Assembly: GCA_002483085.1 (NCBI GenBank)
Contig: DLHF01000010.1
Location: 13,638 to 57,977, forward strand
DNA from: Ignavibacteria bacterium UBA7675
GTDB taxonomy: Bacteria > Bacteroidota > Ignavibacteria > Kapaibacteriales > UB7675
Direction: 5' to 3'
DNA length: 44,340 nucleotides
Position 1 is the stretch's first letter; each line of letters begins with the position of its first letter. The position numbers were made by a program, and so were the translations under genes. This document shows, in pieces, positions 7,298-15,900 of the stretch. Under the pieces are notes generated by a model, which was not told the DNA's origin, did no database searches, and saw nothing but the letters and a program-made list of their open reading frames with translations.

Positions 7298-8086
7298 TTA
7301 CGAACATTGCTGAAGAAGCAATCGCTCTTCAATCAATGTGCAATACTCCGCACTTATCTCGGTGCCGATATAGTTCCGTCCGAGTAGTTTTGCCATCTTC
7401 AGCGTTGTTCCGCTTCCTGCAAATACGTCCAGCACCGTGTCACCGGGATTTGACCAGCTTTCAATATGGTCGGCGGCAAGCTGATCGGGAAATATTGCCG
7501 GGTGCTGAAAGGCAATTTTGTCTTTGGTACTGTTGCCATACCCTGTATAATATTCCCAGATGTTTGACCGCTTTACCATCTCTTTCGCTACATAGTTCTT
7601 GTTGATACGGTGAATGCCGTTTGCATTTCGTGAGAACTTCTTGGTACGGTTCTTCCGTTTGTCGGCTGTCGTGCTTCGCGGACACATAGCAATATTGGTG
7701 GTACGAGGCATTCCTTTTGAGAACACAAACATAAACTCGAATACCTGATGATACCGTCTCCCGGCACGGGGCAGGCTATTGCGTTTCTTATATATCATCG
7801 TGTCATACAGTTTCCAGCCTGCGTCCATGAAGGTAAGAGCCTGCCGAAACGATGTTCCGGTTTCGCTGCCGTCTATTACCTGATCGGCAACAATCCACAC
7901 ACACACGCCACCGGGTTTTGTCACCCTGTAGAGTTCTTGTGCTATCACAGGAACATCAAAGGAAAAGCCGTTGTATTTCCTTAAATGGTCATACGGCGGC
8001 GACGTAACAGTAAGGTGAACACTTTCGCTCGGCGCAGCCCGCAGAAATTCTTCTGCGGGCACGTTATAACACTGATTAAGAGTCAT
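7298..8086 (-). CDS. Orphan DNA methyltransferase (N4-cytosine/N6-adenine, beta class)
   Basis: The 262-residue enzyme carries catalytic motif IV TSPPYD at residues 28-33 and the AdoMet-binding motif I FAGSGTT at residues 222-228, the motif order of beta-class amino-methyltransferases. TSPPY favours m4C, though m6A members share it. Other conserved blocks are LYRVTKPGGVCVWIV and HPAIFPDQLAADHI. No restriction endonuclease lies beside it, so it is an orphan methyltransferase, as often carried by phages to protect their DNA or to mark late replication. It is separated by 7 bp from the upstream Cys-rich protein gene and is the last gene before the second repeat array. Confidence 0.92.
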   Translation of the reverse strand: MTLNQCYNVPAEEFLRAAPSESVHLTVTSPPYDHLRKYNGFSFDVPVIAQELYRVTKPGGVCVWIVADQVIDGSETGTSFRQALTFMDAGWKLYDTMIYKKRNSLPRAGRRYHQVFEFMFVFSKGMPRTTNIAMCPRSTTADKRKNRTKKFSRNANGIHRINKNYVAKEMVKRSNIWEYYTGYGNSTKDKIAFQHPAIFPDQLAADHIESWSNPGDTVLDVFAGSGTTLKMAKLLGRNYIGTEISAEYCTLIEERLLLQQCS

Positions 8087-8093
8087 AGGTGGT

Positions 8094-8438
8094 TTATGAA
8101 CGTATAAAAAGTAGAATGCCAGCAGCGGCTAACAGTGCAAGCGGTATGTAGGGGGTGACTTCGCTCGCTACGGCGGTTGTACAAACGCGACGGGTTGTTG
8201 CTACGGCAACATCCGTAATTGGCGTGAGGTCTCCTGCCGCGATTTTGGCAAGATTGGCAGCGGTGACGGCTTTGCGGGCTTCTTCCTCGGCGATCCTGCG
8301 AATATCGTCCGCCGAGAAGTCGGCCAGATAATAGCCTTGAGCTTGCTGATAACCGGAATATCCGAAATCATCCGACAGTGACGACGCCGTACCCGGCTTT
8401 GACTTGTCGCCACACTTTCCGCATCCACAACGACACAT
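8094..8438 (-). CDS. Small membrane protein with Cys-rich N-terminus
   Basis: The 114-residue protein starts MCRCGCGKCGDKSKPG, five cysteines in the first ten residues region, which could bind a metal or form a redox cluster. A Ser/Gly/Tyr linker and an acidic-basic helix (DDIRRIAEEEARKAVTAANL) follow. The C-terminus is a TM helix (YIPLALLAAAGILLFIRS). A purine-rich site (AAAGGAAC) precedes the ATG. A C-terminal membrane anchor with a soluble N-terminal domain fits minor membrane proteins of viruses with an internal lipid layer, or a host-interaction factor. Family not recognised. Confidence 0.68.
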   Translation of the reverse strand: MCRCGCGKCGDKSKPGTASSLSDDFGYSGYQQAQGYYLADFSADDIRRIAEEEARKAVTAANLAKIAAGDLTPITDVAVATTRRVCTTAVASEVTPYIPLALLAAAGILLFIRS

Positions 8439-8492
8439 AAAGGTTGTTCCTTTCGATACTGTGGGTAAAATGATGGTGGTGTTTGTTGATTG

Positions 8493-9641
8493 TTACATAC
8501 TCTGGACGTTGGCGTACTGCGGTGGAAGTGTTCCTGTCTGGGGCAACTGCGCTCCTGTCTGAAGTGGTAGGGAGCTATTTGCTGGCCGTCCGGTACTGCC
8601 TGCGGCCATACCGGGATGTTGGACGGTTGCCCCCGGCATTCCTGCTTGTGGCATTCCGCCGTGCGGGACAGCGCCTTGTGGCATCCCGCCTTGCGTCGTT
8701 GCGCCCTGTGGCATTGCGTTTGACTGGTAGCGCATTGCCTGTTGGTACATCTGCTGCAATTGCTCCTGTGAATAGCCTGCCGGTTGTGCCGGGGTATTGC
8801 CGGTAAACATTTCCTTCAATAATCCGATTCCTCTTATTACCTCGTCGATGGGACGATCAAGCAACTTATCCAGAATACCCGTAGAGCCGCCGTCTGATAA
8901 ACCTTTCTCCATTACCTTTGTCGCCTCGTCAAAGTCTTTCTGCAATTTCTCTTCTATTTTCCGCGCTTCTTTGGTCTGCCATTCGAGTTTTTCGCAATTG
9001 GATTTTAGGACGGCATTTTCGCTGGTTAATCTGGTATTCTCTTGGGCGAGTTCTGTTGCCCGCGCTTCAAGTTGTGCAATCCGTGCCGTGTAGATAGCTA
9101 CGGCGGCGGCGATCTTCTCTTTCTCGTTCTTCTGAAGGATCTCTATGTATTTATCCTTGTCGCTGATGATTGACCGTAACAAACTGATTTGCTCGGTCGC
9201 AAAATCATTCTGGGAAGCGAGTGTTTGCTGAATCAACTCGTTGATTTCCGGTAGATTAAACTGCTGTGTCGCTGGTGTCGAATAGGCGGCCAGCGGCGTC
9301 AGTTCCTCCTGCGGGGAATCCTGTGGGGCATCCGAAAGTGTCTCTTGGGTTATGGAGCGTTTTCTATAGGTTCCGGGCGGTGTGAACATCCCTTCGGTGA
9401 GGTACTGTAACGTGCGTTTGTTTTTCGATTGTATCAGTTCGTACACCGTATGGGTTTGCGTCCGTTTCTCATTGCGCGGGTTCTCAAGCCAGAACTGCTC
9501 CCACGTCTCTATTCCTGAATCTACGAGTACGTCACCCGGTAGAACTGATTCCTTGTAACGGAATTGCGGATTCATAACATCCGAGTCCTTCAGAAGAACG
9601 CCGTAGGCATAGGTCTTGCCGCGTTTAATTGGTGTTGACAT
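8493..9641 (-). CDS. Coiled-coil protein with Gln/Met/Gly/Pro-rich tail
   Basis: The 382-residue product has three parts. Residues 1-100 form a globular charged region (GKTYAYGVLLKDSDVMNPQF, ETWEQFWLENPRNEKRTQTH). Residues about 130-250 form a long coiled coil (LEARATELAQENTRLTSENA). The last 110 residues are rich in Gln, Met, Gly and Pro with repeats of G-G-M-P-Q-(A/G). No TM or signal peptide is present. Shape and place between the methyltransferase side and the transglycosylase suggest a scaffold, a spike or an internal structural protein. The globular start could instead bind nucleic acid. No family is recognised. Confidence 0.68.
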   Translation of the reverse strand: MSTPIKRGKTYAYGVLLKDSDVMNPQFRYKESVLPGDVLVDSGIETWEQFWLENPRNEKRTQTHTVYELIQSKNKRTLQYLTEGMFTPPGTYRKRSITQETLSDAPQDSPQEELTPLAAYSTPATQQFNLPEINELIQQTLASQNDFATEQISLLRSIISDKDKYIEILQKNEKEKIAAAVAIYTARIAQLEARATELAQENTRLTSENAVLKSNCEKLEWQTKEARKIEEKLQKDFDEATKVMEKGLSDGGSTGILDKLLDRPIDEVIRGIGLLKEMFTGNTPAQPAGYSQEQLQQMYQQAMRYQSNAMPQGATTQGGMPQGAVPHGGMPQAGMPGATVQHPGMAAGSTGRPANSSLPLQTGAQLPQTGTLPPQYANVQSM

Positions 9642-9691
9642 GTGTGTGGTTTGGTTAAATATAAAATAATGGTGCTTTATCTAATGCTGTT

Positions 9692-10324
9692 TTATCTGAA
9701 CTCATAATGCCGCGTTCTCGATGCCTCGGCATACACATCCTGAAAGCTGCGCTCGTGAGCGGCGAAGTCAATCCCGCTCTTACGCGACAGAACAGTGGAA
9801 GCATACGCACTTCCGGCACTTGAACCATTGAAACTGCCCTGATTGTAGGCGTGTGCCGCCTTGCGTTCGTCCTGTCCATACCGCTTTAGCTGGTAGGCTG
9901 CGTACATCATACCAATACGCATATTATAGCCCGGTTCATACATACGGTCTTTGTCGGGCGATACCTGCGGCGGATTCTTCTTTGCATACTGTTTGCAGGA
10001 AGAACCAAGCGCGACTGATTGAGGGGCAAATGGGAGTGATAACTTCTCTTCCATCCATCGTTGCGTACACGATAAGACCTGCATAAGTCCTCGGGCTGAA
10101 CTCGTCTTGTTTTTGAGCGACGGGTTGTAGGTTCTGCCCGTTTCGACATTTACAACTGCGGTGGTAAACCGTGCCAGCTTTACCACGTCCAGCCCGTAGC
10201 GTGGCGCAATATCCTGTGCAAGCTGCAAGGCCAGTTTATAGACATCCTGCTCTGTCATAGTCTCTTGGGGTGGTGAATCAATCAGCGGTGAATCAATTAG
10301 TGGTGCATGAGCGTCGGGGTGCAT
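9692..10324 (-). CDS. Lytic transglycosylase (SLT/goose-lysozyme-like fold)
   Basis: The protein shows the order of the SLT family: a catalytic Glu in VVNVETG (Glu61), a following Asn-Pro-Ser, then SARGLMQV (about residues 77-83), and later HAYNQGS. These motifs cleave the glycan backbone of peptidoglycan to make 1,6-anhydro ends. There is no signal peptide, so export must rely on the virion or the lysis cassette; a virion-associated entry enzyme that opens the wall during DNA delivery is likely. The N-terminus contains a duplicated LIDSP unit, and an alternative start is the Met at residue 23 (10258). It sits right after the putative capsid genes. Confidence 0.82.
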   Translation of the reverse strand: MHPDAHAPLIDSPLIDSPPQETMTEQDVYKLALQLAQDIAPRYGLDVVKLARFTTAVVNVETGRTYNPSLKNKTSSARGLMQVLSCTQRWMEEKLSLPFAPQSVALGSSCKQYAKKNPPQVSPDKDRMYEPGYNMRIGMMYAAYQLKRYGQDERKAAHAYNQGSFNGSSAGSAYASTVLSRKSGIDFAAHERSFQDVYAEASRTRHYEFR

Positions 10325-10339
10325 TAACTCATTGCTCTA

Positions 10340-10903
10340 TCAATCGAACGTAATAAACTCCATATAACAATACACCGAGTACGATATGAAGCGGATTGTA
10401 CCGTCGTCTAATTTCACCTGTTGATAGCATCCGGCTCGTACAGTGATATTGTTGACATGGCTGTGTCGCGTCCACGGCTCCCACTCGAACGGTATCGGGA
10501 AACCTGTGCCGTCCAGACTCTTCATTCCGGCAAACACATTCACACCGCCGATAAGGATTTGCGGACGAAAATAGTTCGGCTGAAAATCGCTGATCGGTGA
10601 GCCGACAAATCGGCTCTGGGCGTAGGCATCATTGTCCAGCGTCAAACTGTCGTAGATTTTCTGGATTGCCGGATCGGGCGAAGTTTGATCTAAGAACGTT
10701 TGATCGTAGACATTGAACTCTACACGTGAGAGCACAACGTCCCGTGCCTTATATACTCGCGACAGATCATAGTGCGCCACGAGTTCGGGCGGCACATCCG
10801 GTACTCCTGCCAGTGAAACGCTGGCAGGAGTAGAGCGAAACAGGCCGAATGTTGTGCGGGCCTTACCGCACATCAACGCCTCAACAACAGAATTACTTTT
10901 CAT
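10340..10903 (-). CDS. Beta-rich virion protein candidate (187 aa)
   Basis: A 187-residue protein with strand-rich sequence (LSRVEFNVYDQTFLDQ, then YFRPQILIGGVNVFAGMKSL and a closing YSVYCYMEFITFD). It lacks TM and signal segments. Translation is coupled to the 144-residue gene by a TAATG overlap at 10903. The mid-region ends in a strand pattern shared in spirit with its two upstream neighbours, each of which also ends in an aromatic strand. I infer a capsid or vertex protein because of size, composition and position between the small membrane proteins and the transglycosylase. Sequence similarity to a known capsid family is not evident. Confidence 0.62.
   Translation of the reverse strand: MKSNSVVEALMCGKARTTFGLFRSTPASVSLAGVPDVPPELVAHYDLSRVYKARDVVLSRVEFNVYDQTFLDQTSPDPAIQKIYDSLTLDNDAYAQSRFVGSPISDFQPNYFRPQILIGGVNVFAGMKSLDGTGFPIPFEWEPWTRHSHVNNITVRAGCYQQVKLDDGTIRFISYSVYCYMEFITFD
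10802..10832. other. Perfect 12-bp hairpin inside the 187-aa gene
   Basis: A perfect 12-bp inverted repeat (TACTCCTGCCAG, loop TGAAACG, then its complement) lies in the first third of the coding sequence for the 187-residue protein, about 70 bp after its ATG. It could be an mRNA stability or translation-control element, or only chance. No T-tract follows on either strand, so it is not an intrinsic terminator. Confidence 0.45.
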
Positions 10904-11337
10904 TACTGTACAGACTGATAACGTGCATAAAAACCGATGAAGGTCACACGCACCAAGTACGGCGGAACCTGTGTGTTATTCGTGCAGAAAACATCGTGCG
11001 ATGCAGTGAGTTCGATTTCCTGATTGCCGGAAAACTGCATCATATTGAAATGCCGTGATTGCGACAGATTTCTGAGCGCATTGGCACTGAACGGCATATT
11101 CTGGAAGTCTGAATTTTGAGTGGTGTTGCGGAGTGCGACGGTAAACGGGGCGTGTGCCGTATCATTCAACCTTCCCGACTGATCGTAAATATCGACATCG
11201 ACATGCGTGACGATAAATTCTGCATCCTCGCGGATGCGAAGTTTGAACGGATCGGAAGCACCGTTTTCCTCAATAACCATCGTTGCTTCCAGAACTGCAA
11301 ACGGTTGAATGACGACGAGATTAAACTGTTGAGACAT
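10903..11337 (-). CDS. Beta-rich virion protein candidate (144 aa)
   Basis: This 144-residue protein begins MSQQFNLVVIQPFAVLEATM and ends in PYLVRVTFIGFYARYQSVQ, a run of strands. A central segment (ANALRNLSQSRHFNMMQFSG) resembles the middle of the neighbouring 189-residue protein (RFFDNSYLVMKRFN). No TM helix, signal peptide or catalytic motif is present. Its stop overlaps the ATG of the 187-residue protein, so stoichiometry may be fixed by coupling. The spacing and size recall small single jelly-roll capsid proteins of tailless phages with two capsid subunits, but this is inference only. Confidence 0.62.
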   Translation of the reverse strand: MSQQFNLVVIQPFAVLEATMVIEENGASDPFKLRIREDAEFIVTHVDVDIYDQSGRLNDTAHAPFTVALRNTTQNSDFQNMPFSANALRNLSQSRHFNMMQFSGNQEIELTASHDVFCTNNTQVPPYLVRVTFIGFYARYQSVQ

Positions 11338-11406
11338 GAGTAATTCCTGTTAGGATAGTGGAGTGAAAAACAGTAGTGAAAAGTGTATTGAACTACGAGA
11401 TACAAC

Positions 11407-11426
11407 GGGAGGGCCGAAGCCCTCCC
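11407..11426 (-). terminator. GC-rich hairpin with UUCG loop, attenuator candidate
   Basis: Eight perfect GC-rich pairs (GGGAGGGC with GCCCTCCC) close a loop that reads TTCG on the minus strand: the very stable C(UUCG)G tetraloop. It lies 17 bp after the stop of the 189-residue gene and before the 144-residue gene. Only scattered T runs follow, so partial termination or mRNA-end protection is more likely than full termination. It may raise the amount of the upstream protein relative to the following one. Confidence 0.7.
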
Positions 11427-11443
11427 TGCACGTGGGCGTGATC

Positions 11444-12013
11444 TTATCCCAAAGCCGGACGGTCGAAAAACGCGCCGAAGTCGAACCGCATATAGAAACC
11501 CGTGTTTGTACTGGTGAGGCCGGTAAGTGTGGCGTGTTTGTTGGCTGTTGCTGCCGGAAGAACAAGCTCATCCAGTACCAGATAAATTTGTGTGTCCGTC
11601 ACAAGTTCAATATCGTTGAGCAACATGATCGTATCCTTGTTTTTGGGATACAGGTCTGTTGTGGCACCGTTACTCCACAGCGAATACGGCAACAAGCTCG
11701 ACAGCGGAATTTCGGGATATTCGGTATTAAACCTTTTCATCACCAGATAACTGTTGTCGAAAAAACGCTTCAATTCCGGTACAGGTTTATCGGCGTCCGC
11801 ACTCACAAAGTTTGTGCGCAGAATGGAAGACTGCAACACGTATTTCACATCTTTAGTGAGCGACGCAATTTGCAGGTTGCGATATTTACCGGGTTTGTCT
11901 ACGCTTGAAAAAAGCGATACCTGTGTGCCCGCGATTATCGTTGATGCAGGGTTAAAGGCTATGGTATCGTAGACAAATTTGCTGAGGCTCTGGCGAATGT
12001 TCATGGTGTTCAT
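11444..12013 (-). CDS. Beta-rich virion protein candidate (189 aa)
   Basis: The frame can be read from a TTG at 12103, but ATG 12013 (MNTMNIRQSLSKFVYDTIAF) is preferred, giving 189 residues. Strand-like segments include AGTQVSLFSSV, NSYLVMKRFNTEYPEIP, TQIYLVLDELVLP and the closing GFYMRFDFGAFFDRPALG. There is no TM or signal peptide. It is followed by a strong UUCG hairpin, a sign that its message end matters, as for an abundant virion protein. I consider it the best major-capsid candidate of the three beta-rich neighbours, yet no recognised capsid motif supports this. A 95-bp gap upstream could hold a promoter. Confidence 0.62.
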   Translation of the reverse strand: MNTMNIRQSLSKFVYDTIAFNPASTIIAGTQVSLFSSVDKPGKYRNLQIASLTKDVKYVLQSSILRTNFVSADADKPVPELKRFFDNSYLVMKRFNTEYPEIPLSSLLPYSLWSNGATTDLYPKNKDTIMLLNDIELVTDTQIYLVLDELVLPAATANKHATLTGLTSTNTGFYMRFDFGAFFDRPALG

Positions 12014-12108
12014 AGAGGTGTTCGTAATAGTAAATGAAAGTGATATGAGTAATAGTGTGCTGGTGAATGTGCTTCGCGTTTTCGGTCTGGTGACTACAAC
12101 CAATGCTC

Positions 12109-12624
12109 CTACATCCGGTCTTCGTAGGATGCTCGTGCTACGCTTGTTGTAGCCTGATTGCCCTGATAATAGTCGGCCATACCTTCCGGTATTGTTGTAG
12201 CTTCCGTCAACTGCTTATAGCTTTGCACCTGATAACCGTCCGGTCCTGTCGATACGGTTGCACCAGCTTGCAGGGGCATCGACGGAGTATTGTTGTCACT
12301 CAACCCCCACAGGCCGCTCAGACCGCCCTCCAGACGCCAGAGAGGATGCGGCATAATGTTTTCGATTGCTCCGGCAAAAACGGTATAACACAAGTGCGCA
12401 CCACCGATGGCTGCCGCGCCTTGTCGCCACTGCGGTATATCGAACAGGGTACCTAAAAGCCATGTGCTGCCTACCGCAACAGCAAAAGCCGCCCAGCCAT
12501 TGAGACCGCATACGGTCGGGATAATAACATACGGAACGGCTGCGGTCACTGCGCCGAAGTCATTCATTAAAACTTCTTTCCGTGTGTTCTTTCGCCAGTT
12601 GGCGACTACTTTGAATGAAGGCAT
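12109..12624 (-). CDS. Small polytopic membrane protein
   Basis: The 171-residue protein has a basic N-terminus and several hydrophobic helices: VTAAVPYVIIPTVCGLNGWA, AFAVAVGSTWLLGTLF and AAAIGGAHLCYTVFAGAIE. The last 60 residues are polar. The start at 12624 has an AAGGAAG ribosome site; a second start (Met20, 12567) has GGAAAG upstream and cannot be excluded. Three TM helices in a protein that is not a transporter, and its place between the giant CHAP protein and the beta-rich proteins, suggest a virion membrane or DNA-delivery component. No family is recognised. Confidence 0.65.
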   Translation of the reverse strand: MPSFKVVANWRKNTRKEVLMNDFGAVTAAVPYVIIPTVCGLNGWAAFAVAVGSTWLLGTLFDIPQWRQGAAAIGGAHLCYTVFAGAIENIMPHPLWRLEGGLSGLWGLSDNNTPSMPLQAGATVSTGPDGYQVQSYKQLTEATTIPEGMADYYQGNQATTSVARASYEDRM

Positions 12625-12702
12625 TATACTTCCTTGCGAACGGTGAATAAATACGATGAAATGTGTTGGTGGATAGTTTGGTACGTGTGTGGTGCTGCGT
12701 GT

Positions 12703-12900
12703 TTATTTACTGATAAATGAAGCAACAGCGACGCCGCCCAGAAATGCGAGTAGATAGTACAGGATGTTGCCTGATTCGTCGGAAGTCTCCGAAGGAAGAA
12801 CAGGTGTCTTTCCTTCATAGTACGGTGGTGTACCTCCTGTGTCTGTCCCTGCATTCGAGAGTCCCGGTTCTCGCGCCGTTGCCATGTAGTAGGTGCTCAT
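12703..12900 (-). CDS. Very small single-TM protein
   Basis: A 65-residue protein with a polar N-terminus (MSTYYMATAREPGLSNAGTD) and one C-terminal TM helix (ILYYLLAFLGGVAVASFISK). The ribosome site GGAGAG lies 5 bp before the ATG, supporting a real gene, and it fits exactly between the giant CHAP gene (25 bp away) and the polytopic protein (78 bp). Tiny tail-anchored proteins in series are typical of viruses with an internal membrane; a holin is a less likely reading because a holin candidate lies elsewhere. Function unknown. Confidence 0.68.
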   Translation of the reverse strand: MSTYYMATAREPGLSNAGTDTGGTPPYYEGKTPVLPSETSDESGNILYYLLAFLGGVAVASFISK

Positions 12901-12925
12901 TGGCTCTCCGTTTGTGATACTGCTG

Positions 12926-15900
12926 TTATCTAAATCCTGTGAGTGTTAGTTCAATCTCTTCTTCGCAATCTTCTTCCTGTTGCGCTCTGGTAGGTTGCCC
13001 TCTGGTAGGTTGCCCTCGTGTGCGTTTTTCCGGTGTCCTCGTCGGTGGTGAACTATGATAATAGCCGCCCTGTCCTTCGGTAGTGCGGGGAACCCCTTGT
13101 GTACCGGCATAATATCCGCTTGCCTGTGGTGCAACCTGCGCCTGTCCTACGTAAGTATGTGGTGTGTGAAAGCTCCTCGTACTGTGTGCTGCATTCTGTC
13201 GTGTCTGGTGTGCGGCATTCTGCTCGGAGCGTTGCGCGTTGTGTTGTCCGGATCGTTGTTCGGCGCTCTGCGTCGTGGTCTGTGGATTTGATTGATAGTT
13301 GCGCTGCACCAGTGTCGGACTTACCGTATTATAGTAGGTGTTGTTCTGTGGTGGCATGGTGTTTTGTACGTTTACATTCGTGGTAGGTGCCTGCATGGAA
13401 ATTCGTGTCGGTGCGTTCACCGTCACCTGGCGTTCGGGAACGTTCACAGGTGCGCTTACGGTAACGGCACGTTCCGGAACCTGAACATTAATTGTCTGCT
13501 CTCTTTCCGGAATGCTAATCGGTACAGTAAGATTCATCGGGCGTTCTGCTACGGTGACAGGTGTATGGACGGTAACAGGCTGCTGGCGTTCTGGTACGGT
13601 CACAGGCGTATGTACGGTAATATTCTGCTGGCGCTCTGGTACCGTCACAGGCGAATGAATGGTAATATTCTGTTCCTGTTGTGGCACAGTGATCGGTATG
13701 GAAACATGCTGCTGGCGCTCCGGGACGGTGAGATGTACCGGAACGTTCACGGTGGTTTCACGTTCCGGAACCTGTATGATAGGATTGAATGAGAAGGATT
13801 GTGCGGGAAGAACCGGCGCTTTTACTTCCGGCAGGTGGACATTCACGGTCGGAGCTTTTACGACAGGCTGCGGAGCTTGTGGCGTATGTACATGAACAAC
13901 GGGCGCAGGTTGTGTAACCTCGACAACGGGCGGTGCCTGATGGACATTCACGGTCGGAGCTTCAGACTTTGGAACAGTGACATTGACCACAGGCGCAGGA
14001 AGAACGGGTGCGGCAATCTTCGGCGCTTCAATATTGATAACAGGCGCTGGAAGAACAGGCGCAGGCGCTTTCGGTGTGTACACATTCACCACCGGCGCAG
14101 GCTGGCCGACGTGGACGACAGGGCGCGGAGCTTCCGGTACGGCAATATTCACCACCGGGGCAGGTGTCTTTTGCTCCGGTACATGTACAGTAAACTGCGG
14201 CTTTACCTCTACCTGTGGCGTCACATTGACACGAGGCGCAGATTGTCGGGGAATATTGATAACCGGATGCACCTCAACATGGGGCGCAGGTGTCTGTGGT
14301 GTATTCACCTCTACCTGTACCACAGGTGCCGGTTGTTCGGGTACCTGTAGTTGTATATGAGGACGCACTTCAACTCGTGGCTGGACGTGTACATTCTGTT
14401 CGGGTTGCTGGACAACAACAACGGGGGCAGGTTGTTTCGGCACATTGACTACAGGTGCCGCTGTATGAACATTCACTACAGGTTCGGGCATTTGCACGTT
14501 CAGGATCGGCGTAGGCGGCAGCGGCATATTGATAACCGGCGCAGGCTGCTCGATGTGAACAACCGGCGCAGGTTGTTGTAGCTGAAGGATCGGTGCTTTT
14601 TGCTCCGGTACGTTGACTATGGGTGCTGCTGTGTGAACCTCAACACTCGGCGGTTTTTGTTCCGGTATGTTGATAATGGGTGCCGCTGTGTGGACGTTCA
14701 CCACTGGTTCGGGAACCTGTACCTGTACGACCGGGGCAGGGATAACAGGCGCTTTCTGTTCTGGTACGTGAACATCGACCTGGATGCGGTCGGCTGCTGC
14801 TGCGGTTGGTGCTGTTGATTGCTGCTGTGCTGGTATGGTAATATTCGGTAGCGTTATGCTCGGAAGCGTTATGTTCGGAAGAGTTATGTTGATGGGCGGC
14901 AGTTGCACTGGTGGCGCAATGAGCTTACTTATATCCGGCAGTTCCAGTTTGATCGTGCTTGGAAACTGCGGTGCCGCACTTGATACGCCTGTCGGTACAA
15001 CAACAATCTGCGGACTATTATTCGGTGTTGTACAACTCGCGCAAAACTGCTCGTAGCCGGATCGTTGTAGTGCCGTATAAGGAATCGGCACACAGAACTG
15101 TCCGCTTCTGTAGGTGCCCACTGGACAGGCTGTACCAATGGTTGCTGCTGCCTCCTCTGCACGTACCTTTTGTATCTTGTTATCCTGCTCGGTGCCTTTC
15201 TTTTCGTCTTTCGGTGATACAATGTAATTGTTGACAGTTACCGTTTGTGTTGTCGGGCAACAGTCTCTCCTTGACGATGGTTCACCTGTTGATACAGGTG
15301 TATCGCCGCCGCTCTGAGTGGGAGAGCTAACAGGATCAGAGCCGGAATTAGGGAACTCTTTCGGGTACTGTTTACCCGGTTCGGTTGTACTGCTACTGGA
15401 AGAAACGCAACGACACGTTGCCAGATCAAACACCTGTCCGTCCGAGCAATGCACACGCACGTCGCCCTGCATCGCTTGCGCGATTTCCTGTGCGAACGTC
15501 GCCCTGTATTTCTCCGGAATTGCAAGAGGCAATGGGAAGTCTTTCAGGCGATTGTACGCATACTGGTTTGCCTGTTCGGTGAGCGAACGTAATGTTAGAT
15601 CAGCAAGGATGTTCTCGCCCATTTTGTAGCCAAAAGCGCCCCCCAGCCAATTCTTTAGTTTATGGGAAAATGCCGTACTTGCAACATCCCCCAGAGCATT
15701 TGTACGTGCCGACGCATCGGTGAGAATGGAGGCGACAATATCACTGAAGCCCGGAACCGACGGCAAAAGCGTTCCCGCCATGCCTGTAGAAAATAATTCC
15801 TGCAAAATTGGAACCTGTTCGACACGGCCACCATAGACACCGAGCAATTGTTGTTTCAACCATGAGATATTGGAATCACTGCCGCCGATGCTCCGCAGTT

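Noticed and set aside
7101..7307. 68-residue minus-strand frame over the second array
   Set aside because: The repeats make it open by chance; it overlaps the start of the 109-aa gene and the end of the methyltransferase gene.
13292..14818. Several plus-strand frames rich in Arg, Gly, Thr and Asn
   Set aside because: Reverse readings of the Pro/Val repeats in the giant CHAP gene.
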